Assembly (NCBI GenBank): GCA_015499995.1
Contig: JADNRV010000051.1
Location: 186,001-250,000 of the forward strand
Source of the DNA: Flammula alnicola
Taxonomy: Eukaryota > Basidiomycota > Agaricomycetes > Agaricales > Strophariaceae
Length of the DNA stretch: 64,000 nt
Reading direction: 5' to 3'
The notes beneath the pieces are model-generated. The model did no database searches and was not told the DNA's origin. It saw only the letters and a program-made list of their open reading frames with translations. Numbering within the stretch: the stretch's first letter is position 1; each line of letters begins with the position of its first letter. Shown in pieces: positions 1 through 13,400 of this stretch. The position numbers were made by a program, and so were the translations under genes.

Positions 1-651
1 TGTGAAATATTGACGCGTTTCGGTGTAGTCTTCTTTGGCCACTTGACTCCGTGCGTCATTTTTCATCAGACATGTGTTTCGTCGTTCCTTATCATGACGT
101 CGTAGTGCCGTCGAGGACCTTCGATACCAGCATCTCTATCGCCCTATTCCCGTTGAACAGAAATGCCCAGCCCTGGCTCATGTCCTCCAGCAAGTTTCCT
201 CTGGTGTTTTCGGTGATAGTGGCGTCTACGAGCCGTACGTTAACTTACTATGTCTGAAGTCGCGTTCAAGTGTTGAATTACCTTTTCATAGTCTTTTGAA
301 CACAATCAGACAATCTGATTATTATCTTATCACGGATGACTTCGATTCCTGTCCGTTTTCTTTTCTATTCATCCTTCACCTTCAGTCTGACTGAGCTCAA
401 AAATGTAGACATCGCTGCTCTCGAGATGGTAGATGAAGCTTATCTTGACAAGGAGGAATGGATCAAGAAATCGATCAGAACGACTGCCAAGGTAGGTCTC
501 AGAAATCCACACAAAGGACGATTGAGAGCGATTAACTCATGTCTGGTATACCATATAGATGGGCAAGTTCAGCTCTGACCGGGCGATTAATGAATATGCC
601 GAGAGCTACTGGAACATTGAACCCGTTTCTGTCCCCGCGGAGTTGTTTTAA
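1..651 (+). CDS. GPH1: Glycogen phosphorylase, 3' end (partial)
   Basis: The C-terminus of glycogen phosphorylase, the PLP enzyme that releases glucose-1-phosphate from glycogen in the cytosol. The 5' part lies left of the window. Exons by splice signal and phase: 29-50, 106-234, 292-350, 409-491 and 559-651, with introns of 55-69 nt. Joined, they give family blocks in order: FFGHLTPAVEDLRYQHLY, GVFGDSGVYEPLLNTIRQSD, TDDFDSYIAALEMVDEAY, then GKFSSDRAINEYAESYW, the usual end of the family just before the stop. The exon at 409 starts past a nearer acceptor (385), because only that choice keeps frame and the DSYIA motif. Convergent with the Msb1-type gene. Assignment is firm; the first exon edge at 29 is less so. 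Confidence 0.92.
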
Positions 652-1321
652 ATGTCAAGTTTTCACGTCTGCGTTCTGATAAGCGGAGAAGAAATAACGA
701 ATGCTTGGTCTGCAGGGCATAGGTGGTGAAGAGTCTTTGCGATTTATACCTTGTTGTTGTAATGATTGAGGGAACTTGATATCTTGAGATGTATTACCGA
801 AGTGCTTGTACGTTACCATTTGCGAAGAATCAATTGACTTATCCATGACTGAGAAAGAAGCATGAAACAGAAGCAAAACTACATTGAATATTCAAGATGG
901 CAGAATAGTAATACCACAGTAGAATGAAAGAGGAATTGATTGGTGGTGGGTAACAAGTATGTGACGTTGAAGGTATCAAATGAAGATTGAGCGAGTGTGA
1001 TTCCGATGACATGCTATTAACCAAGATCAGGAGTTGAAAATATATGAAGTCATGAGGGTCGTAAAGTAAGGAAAGCTGCAAACATAACTGAGACGGAAGA
1101 AAACACAGACATAGAACAGAGAGGAAGTAGTCTGAGAACGAATATAAGCGTAAGTAGATTGATAATTGAGAGGGTATAGGGTTGGGATATGTGGTAGTGT
1201 CCACGTTTGTATATCTGGATATGAGACGGAGAAAGAAAAGGGGCTTAATAGAAATGAGGGTGTTATTAGAAAGAAATAGAACGGCGATAACGTGCTGATG
1301 GGTTTGCTCATTTGTGGGATA
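652..1321. other. Convergent intergenic region
   Basis: About 670 bases between the 3' ends of glycogen phosphorylase and the Msb1-type gene. It should hold both 3' UTRs. Only short, compositionally random open frames occur on either strand; I see no RNA gene or repeat. Confidence 0.6.
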
Positions 1322-4300
1322 TCAAGCTTTGTCGGCTGCAGGTGTCGTTTCCACCTCTGCAGCTGTAGTGGTAACATCAGCTTCAATTTCTAATAAATAA
1401 ACCTCAGTTGGTACCATAAAGCATAGAACGACAAAAACATACGTTTGGGCGGCGCTATAACTTCGTCGAGAGCTTTGAACTCATGATCATTGCTTGTTGC
1501 GAGCAAGGCCTCAACCTTGGAAACAAGATGCGCGTTCAGGTCTTCTTCAACTACATGGAAATATTACGGATGAGGGAAGAGTAATATGAATAAACTCGAA
1601 AAGACGTACTAAGAGTGGTGGGAGAAAATTCTTCTGTTATTTGGGTATTACCGTCGCTCGAAGAAGATTCGAGTTCGGCCTCAACGGGCTCGGCGACAGT
1701 GGCATCGAGATCTAATGAAAAGATGTTAGGAAGCTACAGAGTTGACTTGCGAGAGTGAACTTTACCCCCAACGGCTTCAGTCTTTTCGTCACGCGCGGTC
1801 GCATGGTGGCCATTTCCGTTGCCATTCAGAGCCTCTGCCTCAGCCACCGCAACAACAGGATCCTCGTCGAGTTCTTCAACGGGCTGGGCAATGCTCTCAG
1901 TCTTCTCAGCCGCTGTCGCTTCGGCACTGCTTAAAGCCTCATCAGCGACGGAGGCTGAATTTTCAATTGAAAGCAATGCCGCTGTCAGAGTCGCCGTGTC
2001 CTGAATAGCATCTTCAATGGCGGCTGGTTTGATAGCTTCAGCTGGCAAAGACTCTTCAGCAACGGGCGCTGACTCAGAAATTTCCGGAGCAGACGAGAGA
2101 TCTTTATCAACAGGTGTTAGCTCGCTGACCGCAGCTGGCACCGGTTCTTCAGGAATAGGTACCGAATCGCTAACAACGGCAGATTCGGAAGGCGAGAGGT
2201 CTTGATTATGCTCTACGATGTCCTCCACAGGCAGCTTTTCGCTGGCTGGAACTGGAACTGGTGCTTCCGAGACGCCTATCGATTCCGCAATTGCCGAGAC
2301 TTCAGGAGTAATCGAAAGACCTTGACTATCGTCCACGGTATCCTCAACAGGTGCCGATTCGATTGGCACTGTCTCTTCAGAAACGGGTGTCGGATTTGTA
2401 GCCTCAGAAGCAGTTAGTAATTCCTCGACTGCTGTTGGCTCGCTGACTGAAGTTGCCTCTTCAGGAACGGCTGCCGAATTTGCAAGTAACTCGGGTGCTG
2501 GAGTGGGCGCAGGTTGGTCATCGACGATGTCCTCTGCAACAGCAGATTCAACGGCAGGAGTTGGGTTTGATTCTTCGAGAACTGTGGTCGAATCAGTGAT
2601 TATCTCGGGTTCAGGAGCAGGTTCTTCCGCGATGATCTTCTCAGCAGCTGCAGGCGCGGGTTCACTGGATATCACGGAAATTGGTACTTCGGGAACAACA
2701 TCCACGTGTGCTTCGGGCTCAGCAGCTGCCACGGCTTCCTCGACGAAGTCGTCATCAGGAACGGATTCATTAGCCGTAGCTGGAACCAGGCCTTCAGCAA
2801 CGACAGTTGGATCGGCGTCTGCTTCTGATTCAGGAGCGAGTGCAGGTTCTTCGACCACGACATGCTCAGAAGGTGCAGGCTCAGTGGTTGGGACAGGTCC
2901 TTCGAGAACGGCTGTCGAATGGCCGGAGGCATCATCCTCAGGAGCGGGCACAGATTCTTCCTCGACAGTGTCTTCAATAGCTGCATGGCTGGGTTCACTG
3001 GCCAGAACGGGTGCGGGTTCTTCGGCGACGACATCCGCGAGTGCTTCAGGTTCAGGAGCCGGTATAGATTCTTCTTCGATGATGTCATCAACAGCTGCAG
3101 GCGTCTCACTGGCCACCGGTTCTTCAGCTAAGACGATGGAATCAGAGTGCGTCTTGGGTTCGTCGGGTGTGGGTTCTTCCTCAACGGTGTACTCTGCAAC
3201 CGTAGGCTCGACGGCTGGAGCTGGGACTGGTTCCTCAACAACGACGGCCGAATCAGCAGGTGCCTCGACTTGAGGAGTGGGCACAGGTTCTTCCTCGACG
3301 AGGTCCTCTACAGCTACGAGCGGAGAACGTTCTTCCGTAACGGCAGTCGAATCAGCTGGTGCCTCAGGTTCAAGAGCGGACGCAGACTCCTCCTCGACAT
3401 CCTCTCCAATAGCCGCAGGCGTGAGTTCGCTGCCTACGGCTCGCACCGGTTCTTCAGCAATGATAGTAGGAGCATGTACAACCCCTTCTTGGCTGTCGTC
3501 AATTGGAGTGGGCCCGCTAGAGACAGCTGAATCCGCAAGTAACTCAGGTTCTGGATCGGGCAACGCTTCTTGGCTGTCTGCAGTAGGAGTATGCTCGCTC
3601 TCCACGGCTGGAATTTGTCCTTCAGGAATGACAACCGAGTCCGCAGATAGCTCGGGTTCGGAAGCGGGTTCGGCCTCTTGACTCTCTTCAAGAGCACCAA
3701 CCGCTGTCGGTTCGCTGACTTCAACTTGTGATGCCTTCTCAGGGACAGGCGCCTCCTCAGATGGTACCTCGGCGTCCTTAGCTGGTGAAAGGTCCTCGCC
3801 AACGATATCTGCACCGATCGGTTCAGGTTCCATGGGCGCTGCTGTAGCTGGTCCTTCCGACAAAGGAGCCGATTCAACAAGTACGTCATGTTCGGGAGCA
3901 GCGACTACAACTTCTTCGCTGTTCTCAATGGTGTCTTCGGCAATCGTTGGTTCATTGATCTCTGCAGGAGCAGGTGCCGAATCTGCAAGCACTGCATGTT
4001 CTTCGGAAGGAGTAGCTAGATTTTTGCTCGGCTCGACAACATCCTCGACAGCTACAGACTCGACAGATGCAGCTACGACCGTTTCTTCTGGAACGGCAGT
4101 CGAATCAACAAGCGCTGAAGGTTCAGAAGTAGGTTCAATGGTGTCCTCGACGCCGACCTCGGCTGGTGTCGTTTCACTGTTTGCAATTGCCTCTTCAGTG
4201 GCAAGCGCCGAGTTTCCAGGTACGGCGGCTTCTAAACCAGCTACATGTTCTCGACTTTCCTCAACTTCTTCAGCTGCAGAATCTTTCGATTGAATTGATG

Positions 4301-7300
4301 CTGATTCTTCAGGAATAAGAGCTGAATCGGCAAGAACTGCAACTTCAGGCGCAGGTGGGAAGTCTTCGGCATCCTCGGTAGGCGCGATATCGGTAGTTGT
4401 AGCCGGTTCTCCAGCAGACCGCGCCAGAGGAATTTCTTGACTTGCCTCCACCTCGGCTTCTACAGCTGCAGACTCTGTGGATATAATTGACGACGGTTCT
4501 TCAGGAACAACATCAGGCACAAGCACTTCATTATCATCGGCAGGCGTAATCTCGCTATCCAGGGTTAGCTCTTCAGTAGGCGCCTCGGTTTCTGAAGCAC
4601 GAGGAATTCCTTGACTTGGCTCCACTTCGCCCTCCACAGCCGCAGGTTCTATGGCGGTAGTTATAGGTCCTTTAGAGACGGGTGCTGAGTCGGAAATTAG
4701 TTTAGATTGGGGTTTAACAGAAAAATCTTTCTTACCTTCGCTGGCATCCTCGATAGGAGTCGGCGAGTAGCTGACCGCCGATTCCTCAGGCACGGGTGCA
4801 GAATCAACAAGCGCTGCGGTTTCTGAGGCAGGAGGTGGTGCTTGACTTTGTTCATCGTCGTCTTTACCAATGGCAGGCTCAGCAACATCAGGTGTAGGCG
4901 TTGACTCTTCATTATCTTCAGCAGCTGTTGATGCACTGACTGCGATGGGTTCTTCAGAAGCCGACGTCATTTCATCAGATAATTGGGCTTCCGCAGGAAC
5001 CTCTTGCATTTCAGTTTCATACACGGCATGCTGTGCAGCTGACGGTTCTGTGGATGATACAGCTGATACCTCTTCAGGAGCGGGAGCTGGATTAGCAAGC
5101 ACTGCAGAATGGGACGATGCAGTATGTTCGATGGCATCCTCAACTACTACCGTGGACTCGCTCGCGCCAGCAGGAGCGGCTTCCTGATCATGAAGGGCGG
5201 GCGCTGGGGCAGAATCAGGAACAGGGGCGAGATCTTGACTTCCCTCGACCAAGTCTCCTACGACTGCAGGTTGGCCGACTTCCGTTGGCACTGACGCGTC
5301 ATCTCCAGCGGGCACAGTTTCTTCGGGTTCGGGGGCCAACTCTGTGATGACTGGGCTGTCCGAAATAGATGGCACACTGTTACTGTCATCAACAACGTCA
5401 TCTGCCCTTGCCACGCTAACTTCATCCGCCACCGATTCTTCGGAAGTGGGCGCCGAGACCTGGAGGACGGTCGTTTCACCAGGGGTAGAGAGGGGTTGAG
5501 TGTCCGCGGCAACTTCCCCGATAGCTATGGGTTCGCTGGCCTTTGCTAGAGCTAGGTCTTCGGAAGATGGTTCCTTCTCAGGGGGCGAAATATGGTTTTC
5601 ATCAACCTGTTGGATTGGAGGAGAATCGACAAGTAGCTCCGAAGGACTTCCTTCTTGTACAGAAATAGGTTCGCTGCTGAGACATTGGGGTTCGTCTTCA
5701 ATAATCGGCTCTGTGATTGTTGTGATGGGACGCGTTACTTCTGCTTGTGTCAGCGCATCGGTTGAAGATTCCTCAATGGAAGCAGGAATTTCTTCAGCTT
5801 GAATATCGTCTGCCGATGGGTCAGAAACGTCATTCACAACGACCTTTTCAACATCTATTGCAATATGTGAGTAAGATCCATCGATAATTCGCGTATAAAT
5901 ATTAAAAATACCTTGACTGCCAATAGGTTCATCGTCTATTTTGGCATCGTTGGCGGACGAAACTTCGGCCTCGACAGGTTCTGCATCAGCATCTAAAACA
6001 CGGTCAAACGGCTTCAATATCAGAGGAACAAAAGAACGCACCGATGATGGAGTTTGTAACCTCGAGATCTGCGTAATAGGAACTACCAGTCGATTCTTTC
6101 GATTCTACTCTAGCATCAGGATCTGCCGCGAAGACTTCCGCAGGTTGAGGATGCTCTTCTGTCTTTTCAATATTTGCTGGCACAGAAGCACTCAAGGCGA
6201 GCTCAGGACCGGGTGTTGACCCGAATGAGAGTACGCTTGCAGCCACAACTGGCGATTCTCGACTATCCTCGACAACGGGAACATCGTCGATAAGGGGTGG
6301 TTCAGAGACTCCTAGGAGAGGAAGTTCCCTGGCCGGTGATTCCTGTAAAGGAACAGTAATATAGGTCTCGGCGCTCTCAAGAGCTGGCGCTGCCTCGACA
6401 AGGGGCACAGGAGGAAGATCAACGAGATCGTCCGCAGAATTCTCTGCTGGTAGAGAAATGGGTTCAGTGAACGGCATGCTGGACGCAACATTAACAATCG
6501 GTTGTGATTCAGCCGAATCAATGACCGGCTGATCAAAGGATGGGGTGTTAACTGCGGGTCCCTTAAGGCCAACAGAAATGTTTCCGGGTACGTTATCGTT
6601 TCCGGAGCCGTTAGCTTGGTCCTGATCATGTTCCAGATTTTCTTCGGATTGTTCAATAATATCGGTGGATATTGATGGAGCTTCTAGCGGTGATGAAACA
6701 TGTGAGTTACGAACAAAGAAATAAGTTACCGAAACATACCATGGCTGAGAGATGAATGTTCCTCTCCTCGGGTACTTTCGTTGTTCGAAGTCACATCGGC
6801 TTCGGAATCTGCGTCTGTCGTCTCAACCGTCGTTCCGTCGGATGGAGCTTCTTCTACATATTTGTAGTGGTTAACGACGACATCCAAAGCATGAATATAA
6901 TGTGTCACTAACCTGTAACAGCGAGTGAAGACTCCGTTTCGGTAGTTGATGGTGATTCTGACAAATCTAAAGAAGTCGGAGCAGGAGGCTGACTTTCTTG
7001 TTGCTCCAAACTCGCCGGCTTCGCTGCATCTTCGACAGCAAGCACTCCCGCACCTGGAGAAACAATTTGTGCTTGCTCGATTGATTCTTCAGCAGCAGAA
7101 GCCGAGGCGGCTTCTGTAACGTGCCCATTGGTCCCTTCCACTTCGTCAATACGACCCAGGTCGGACTATAATACGTTGAGATGAAAGAATTGAAGAGGTC
7201 GGATGAAAACTTACCTCGTGAATAACTTCTGCCTCAGGCTCCTGCGTTTCTTCGGAGGACTTAGAATCCTCATTAACTACCGCCGAGGCATTATGGGCCT

Positions 7301-10300
7301 CCGTAGCCTGCACAACGTCGGAGGAAGAAGGCGTAGTCGCCTGGTCTCGAGGTAATTTGGTCGTCGATGCTAGTTCTTCGTCGTTCAAGCCATGCGATGG
7401 GGCAATTTGAGGCTGTGGATGGCTTTAGTGTGTAGAATACTACGAATTATATGAACTGAGACGGACCTCAACCAAAGAAGAATTATTAACGGTAGGAGTT
7501 TCTGCTTGAATTTCAGCTTCGGTCATTGGAAAGCTTTCTTCCTGAGAGGGCTCGACTACAGAGCTAGCCGCAGGAATTTCCGATGATGCTGCAACAGCAA
7601 CTTCCTCGGTCGTTGACCCATCTTCATGTGCTGACTCGAATTGTGGTATGTTAGCTTCGACGCCTGCCATCGCTGGAGAAACGGTTTCGTCAATTGCTGT
7701 GGTAGCTGCGAGAAAGGATCTGTCTTCTATGACCTCTGCGGCAGCAAGGGCTTCAGCGGGAGTTTCGAAAGGTGCTTCAGGAGCGGGAGCCTCAGAAGAT
7801 GGAGCCTCCTCGACCAATATTGCCTGTTCTTCAATCGATGGAACCACTTCTTCGACTTGTTTTGGCAGAGAAACGCCTTCCGAAGGAGCATCAGTTGTGA
7901 CTTCGGGAATTGGCACAGTCTCCTGCTCGATCAATGTAACGGGTTCAACAACTGAAGGAGTAGCAAAAGGTTCTTCAACATCGATCACTGCAGCTATATC
8001 TTGAGCGGACGCTTCAACGGGGATGTCAGAAGCAACAACGCCAGGTGCCGTCTCTTCTTCAACGGCGACAACGGGCTTTGTAGCAGCCGCGGAACGTTCT
8101 TCATGTTGCTCCAGCGCAAACCCTTCTTCCTCCGTATCTTCAATACGAGCATTGGCTGGCTCTTCAGGAGCGGCAATAGTAGACGGCACGATTACTTCCT
8201 CGACCAATGCAGTGGATTCAATCACTGGTGGAGCAGGCTCCTCGAGTTCTTGGACTGCGGAACTCTCTTCCACTTTATCTGTCGAAGGAGTATCGGCCAC
8301 AACTTCCGGCACAGAAATGTCAGCGGACGCAGTTATCTCCTCGATGGAAGCGATGGTGGGCTCTCCTACTGGTGGTGAAGGCGACGCTTCAACTTGGTCG
8401 ACTGAAACATCTGTTTCCACTGCCTCTTCAAGCACGTGTGGAATTTCAAGTGCAGGAATGGTAGGTGGTGCTATCTCTTCTTCTACCAATGTGGCGGCCT
8501 CTACAACGGTCGGAGCCTCGGTCGGTGCTTCCAGTTGCTCCGACACATGAACTTCATCCCCTTTCTGTTCGGCGGCTGTGTCGATCGGAGCTTCAGGGGC
8601 GGGGCTGGCCGACGGAGCAGCCGCCTCTACCAATGCAACAGACTCTACAACCGGAAAAACCGAAATGGATCCTTCAGCTTGTCTGGGTATAGAATCTTCG
8701 GCTTTCTCGTCGGATAGAGTCGTAGCTGGAATTTCAGCCACGGCAACGGTAGAGGGCGCAGCCTTCTCATCGTCCAAGGCTGCAGGTTCCTGAATGGCAG
8801 GTGCGACAGAAAGCTCTTCATCATCTTCAAGAGGGAGATTCGCATCCGTTTCACCTTCGGCCAGGACTTCAGGAGTAGATACCTCGAAGTGCTCTTCAGC
8901 AGGGACAGAGAGTGGTTCGGGTGTAACAGCAGGCTCGACCTGGGGTTCCATGATAGGAATATGAGCTGTTTCGACCTCAGCAACAGGTACTTCGACGACT
9001 GTATCGATTACCTCTGGAGTGACTTGTTCGTGCGTTTCAGGTTCAACTGTTGATTCAGCTGCGGCAACTCCTGCCACGGCGCGTTCGGCATGAATATCCT
9101 CCTGCACTGGAGCGGCGACTTCAACATCAGCGGCAATGGGTTCTGGAGCAGGATGGGATTCATCCTGTGAGGCTGGAGCCACAGATGGTTGAGCAGCTTC
9201 TGTTTCTACAGTTGGCAATGCTTCTTGCGTCGGTGTGACGTCTGCTAGAACTTCGGGTCCCGTAGTAGGCAAGGGCTCGTCGGATTTCACCTCTTTGTCT
9301 GGAACGTCCTTATCCTCAGCAACTGCAGCAAGAGTAGCACCTGTTACAATGGCACCCGTTACCACAGCCGCCGTGATACCTGCAGCTTTGCTATTGTCAT
9401 CAACAGCTTTGGACTCTGCGCTAGGTTTATCTTCAACCTGCTCGACAGACTTCTCGCCATTGGATTTCTGGTCCAGCAATTGCTTCGCCTTGGACCCGGA
9501 AGTCTCCTTGACCTCGTCTTTGACTTCCTCCTCGAGCAATTCGCCCATTTCACCAACTTTAGGAGTCTTCTCCTTCTTCTTGCCCTTCTGCGAGCCTGCA
9601 GAAGAACTGGACGTGCTGCGAGATACGCTCCAGAAAGTGAAGCGTTTCTTGCCCGACGTAGACTGGGCAGGCGATGCCGGTCGTGCTGATTCTGGAGGAG
9701 TAGCAACAGGCGCAGGCGCAGGAATAGCAACAGGCGCAAGGGGTGGCGGCGGTGGAGGCCTGATAGTATAAGCCTGCTCGAGGACAAGCCATTTCAAGGT
9801 CTTCTGTTTCTGACCCTCTTCCATGGGGCCGTAAGTGAGGCTAGGTACGAGCGTTGACTTGAACTTGCAGATGATGAACGTGGGCCAAGTGGACGTGATT
9901 GGATCCAGCAAGGAGTCGCTCCAGAAGTCGATGAAAGCTTCGTCGAACTGTATGATTTGAAGCTTTGTAGCCTTTACGACGGGCTTGTTCTTCTGTGCAG
10001 TATCTTCCGACGCTGTTCCGGCTAAGTTCTGAATGCCATTCTCCACGACAGAGGTGCGAGAAAGATCAAGACTTTTCCTTGAGTTTCCTTTGATGCGCTT
10101 GCTCGACTTCCTGGATAAAGTTATGGGATCCGGAGGCACAGTTTTCTCAATGTCCGTGTCAAATAGGGTTGATACAAGCGGGGCAATGGCAGGTGTAGAA
10201 TCGAGGAAGCCTGAAGACGAGAACTGAACCCAATCGCTGCCAATCGCAAGCGGAGAAATAGGGGTTGCAGGAGATGGCTCAGACGCGGGTTTCTTGTGCT

Positions 10301-11923
10301 GGCTGACTGAGGACGTCGATTTATCTTGCTCGCCTTCGGAGAAAGTTCGCTTGACTGGCGATGCAGGGGATACAGGAAGTAGACTAAACGTCGGCGACTT
10401 CGCTGCTTGCCGCTTGCTTGCATGTTCGTCGGGGACGATGGAAAGGAAGCGAATCGTCTCATCCGCAAATATATTGCTGAGTGGCGATGGATTGCTTCCA
10501 TTCTTGGATGCAGCTGTGATCTTAGCCCAAAGTTCCGCAAATTCGCCTTCCGTAACTTGGGTGGAAAAGGCATCAGCGAGGAGGTTTAGGGGGTGCATCT
10601 TGAACTTTGGCTTGCGCCTTTCGTTCGGGAATTCCATCTCAATGCGCACGAAAAGGGCGTCATAGAGAGGTGTTGTGAAACGAGGACGGGGGAGAAGTTG
10701 AAGGTCCGTAGTGGGTGATGATAGTCCTTGTGTATATGGGTACTGGCGAACGAGCTCCAGCAAACGGACTGGCATGCGCTGATCTCCAGATTCATCTCTG
10801 TGTTCAAAGTTGATGTTAGGGGCTAAATCAGTTAATAAATGGTATAACGCGCCTGATTCGAGCTAGGAACAAATGTTCGAGCATGCGGCCTGTGCGCTCC
10901 CATCTTGTATAGAACGTTTCCCAGTCATCTTTGTCCTCCACGCGTCGGGCAGTCAACAACCAAAGCCCGAACACTTTGGAAAGTTTGCTTCCAGAAGTGC
11001 TGTTCACTTCGGAATGCGCGGCAAGAGAGGAGAAAATCTCCAGAGTAGCTGTTAGCAACTCGAGATGCGCAGGGGGCAGCTTCGGTGCTAACTTCTCCGA
11101 GAACGATTTCGGTGGATATTCTGCCGCAGCTTCAGCGTCCAAGAACGCTTTGTACCACCCATCGTCTGTCCCAAAGCTATCACCCTCAAGTTGAAGGTGG
11201 CGTAAACCCCAGCGAAGGACGGCGGCAATGTCATGAGGCGATCGCGTATATCCGATTTCGGACTCGAAAAGAGATGCCGAAGTTGAGGGAGAGGGAGACA
11301 GTGGGGTCGGAAGGCTCTTCAGATTCAAGGAGTGTATAAAGTGGGAAATAAGTCTTCTTTGGACATCGGCAGATGAAGAGTACCAGTGCGGGTGCATGAT
11401 ACCGAGGGTTTCGAGCCCTGTTATTCGTAGTTAGTAAAGGCAGCCGAGGCGTATAGCAACACATACCACGCGTAGTAATGGCTTGCGAACATGCTTGAAT
11501 AAGGACAAGGGCCTCCAAAGGATTCAAACGACGTTGGCCGATGACAACATCGGTCAGGAGAGTTTCAGCATTGGGGTCGGCATCAAACAGAAACCCGAGT
11601 TCGCGCGAGGGGGATTCTCCTTCAGCTTCTCGAAAATTCAAAGAAAGGTGGGGAAGTGTGTCGAGCTTCTTGGGTTTAACTGCCGGCGAGGAGGGACGCG
11701 ACTTGGCCCGGAACAGGGAAAATCCTATATCCTGTTCTCTATCTTTCCCTTCGTGTCCGTTGACCTTTGGGTCAAGTTCCAAAAAATTGGCTGCGCTCGG
11801 AGAGACATTCGGTGAGACTGCTTCAAATTTACCATCTAGAAGTTCTCCGGGGGCTAATGATGTAGGTGACGTTTCCTTGTCATCTTTCTTACGTCCAAAG
11901 ACTTTGGACAAAAAGGCGTGCAT
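1322..11923 (-). CDS. Msb1/Mug8-domain polarity protein with giant acidic repeat tail
   Basis: Twelve exons (minus strand): 11467-11923, 10853-11417, 7467-10797, 7215-7412, 6913-7165, 6740-6853, 6042-6683, 5912-5992, 1766-5854, 1610-1711, 1443-1550, 1322-1389. All phases agree and give 3,335 residues. Residues about 115-690 match the fungal Msb1/Mug8 domain (RhoGAP-like; yeast Msb1 works with Bem1/Cdc42 in polarity). Markers are the SPHDIAAVLRWGLRHL block, LAAHSEVNSTSGSKLSKVFG, LLPRPRFTTPLYDALFVRIE and FIDFWSDSLLDPITSTWPTF. Then come a proline run, a basic KGKKKEK patch and about 2,500 residues of degenerate Glu/Ala/Pro/Val/Ser/Thr repeats with motifs like VPEEP and VEESQ, almost free of aromatics, probably disordered and extended. 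Intron 2 (10798-10852) needs a GC donor. Relatives I know are far shorter. The N-terminal family call is firm; the single-gene model rests on in-phase splice joins across 7413-7466. Confidence 0.82.
1766..9400 (-). repeat. Degenerate coding repeats (acidic A/P/E/V/S tail)
   Basis: On the + strand the elements ggttcttc, gattcttc and tcttcagg recur every few tens of bases, encoding EEP, EES and PEE on the minus strand. Units run roughly 20-40 codons and are too diverged to count exactly. The bias opens long antisense frames with Ser/Gly-rich products, which should not be annotated. The repeat is interrupted by eight short introns between 5855 and 7466. Confidence 0.75.
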
Positions 11924-13400
11924 CGCGTGGCCCTGATCTGCAAAGAAGAGTAATATCTTTAGTCGGAAATGGGCTCGTAACGTGTTTTAATTTACTCACA
12001 ACCGTTCTGCGATGTCCTCCAGCCCTAGGACGATCCCAGCAAAGAGGATGTTCGTCGTGTATCAAAAGGTCCAGGTCCCATGAGGTTACCTGCAGGTTGC
12101 CACGTGCCATCCGCGGAGTTTCAGTCGGCTTCTCAAATAACGTTGAAGCATGCGGTCCCGCGGTCCCGGCCCGGAAAATGATCCAGCCTCACTTTGCAAA
12201 CGTCGTCGCCATCGTCGTTGGAGGCGGAGCAGGGGTACATTTCTAATCTCCACAATACCGACCACATTGCGCGAAATTTCGGTATCGAATCAATGCAAAT
12301 CTAAATCCTGAGCAACGCACTACTTGTTAAACCCTGGCCATCGGTTCAAGGCGCATACCCATCCCTGGAGTCTATTGGGCACAACAACTTGACCAGAACC
12401 ATTGCGAATTCTATATGGCATCCCACTCCTGTGCGGATTTGGCAAGAAGCTACGCCTTAGCTCCACTAGCCTAACGTTCCATCACAACTGGGAGGCAACG
12501 ACGCCTGTTTGTATCAAGAAGAAAGGACACATAGTGGGAGCTGGCGGCGCAGTGGCTTTGACGACTGGAAAGATTTCACTCGAAATGAAAGTGTGGTGAC
12601 GAAGATGCAAAGGGCTGAAGTGTATGTGTCGTCCACAATTCAAAACATACGATTTTGACTTTACGACAGGCGGAATAAGCCAGTACGACTCTTTTGGCAA
12701 CAGCTCCCAAATTGCAGCTCTCTCTCTCGCAGCCATTATGTCAGATAAATCAGCGGCCAGTGTCTGAGTCCACTGCGTGGGCGGCAAATTATTCCAGCCT
12801 TGAGGTATATTTATGGGATCTGAATATCGTCCTCCGACCTCACCCTCCCATGATTGTCAGTGATTGCCTCGGCCCGCCCTCTTGTGGTTCCCAATGGCTG
12901 CACCTTTTTCACAAGGGTCTGCTCATCGAGCCTTGGATTTAAAGGTAATAAAAATTTCTTAAATTATAACAGTCAAGTCTCCATTAGGTTACTAATCCCC
13001 CACGCTTGTCCAGGACCATTACTCCGGTCCCCCGCCTGATATAGCTCAGGATGAGAAAATGTTGAGGAAGATGCTTCAACTTGGCATTGCTCAAGCAGTT
13101 TTCGACCACAGCAATGAGAAGTTTCTGCGTATTTCATGCCAACAATGATATAGTGCATCGTCTTGGATGCGGGTCATGGACTCTATCATGATCTACACTC
13201 CAACATTTCTGCCACTGTTCTTGTACCTAAAGAAAGATTTGAGGCGCGATAGATCAATATATGTTCGCACACTCGTGACACTCTTGATTCGCAATGCCTA
13301 AAATGCGATACATACCGGTTGAAATGTTCAGCTGCCCCCGACTAGCATTCCCCTTCCCAAGCTCTTTGCCTTCGTGCTCCTCTATGCGACGTCGTCCAAG
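11924..13400. other. Intergenic region, divergent promoters
   Basis: About 1.5 kb between the starts of the Msb1-type gene (-) and the cupredoxin gene (+). It must hold both promoters. A likely acceptor (TTCTTTGCAG) just upstream of the Msb1 start on the minus strand suggests a 5'-UTR intron. Open frames here have no family resemblance or splice-supported extension, so none is called. Confidence 0.5.

Noticed and set aside
1742..5802. Many + strand open frames with Ser/Gly-rich products opposite the Msb1-type gene
   Set aside because: They mirror the codon bias of the acidic repeat on the minus strand, have no starts or splice partners, and resemble no family.
7641..10665. Further + strand and shifted minus-strand frames across the large exon
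   Set aside because: Same cause: biased composition of the repeat and domain exon. The minus frame carries the conserved domain.
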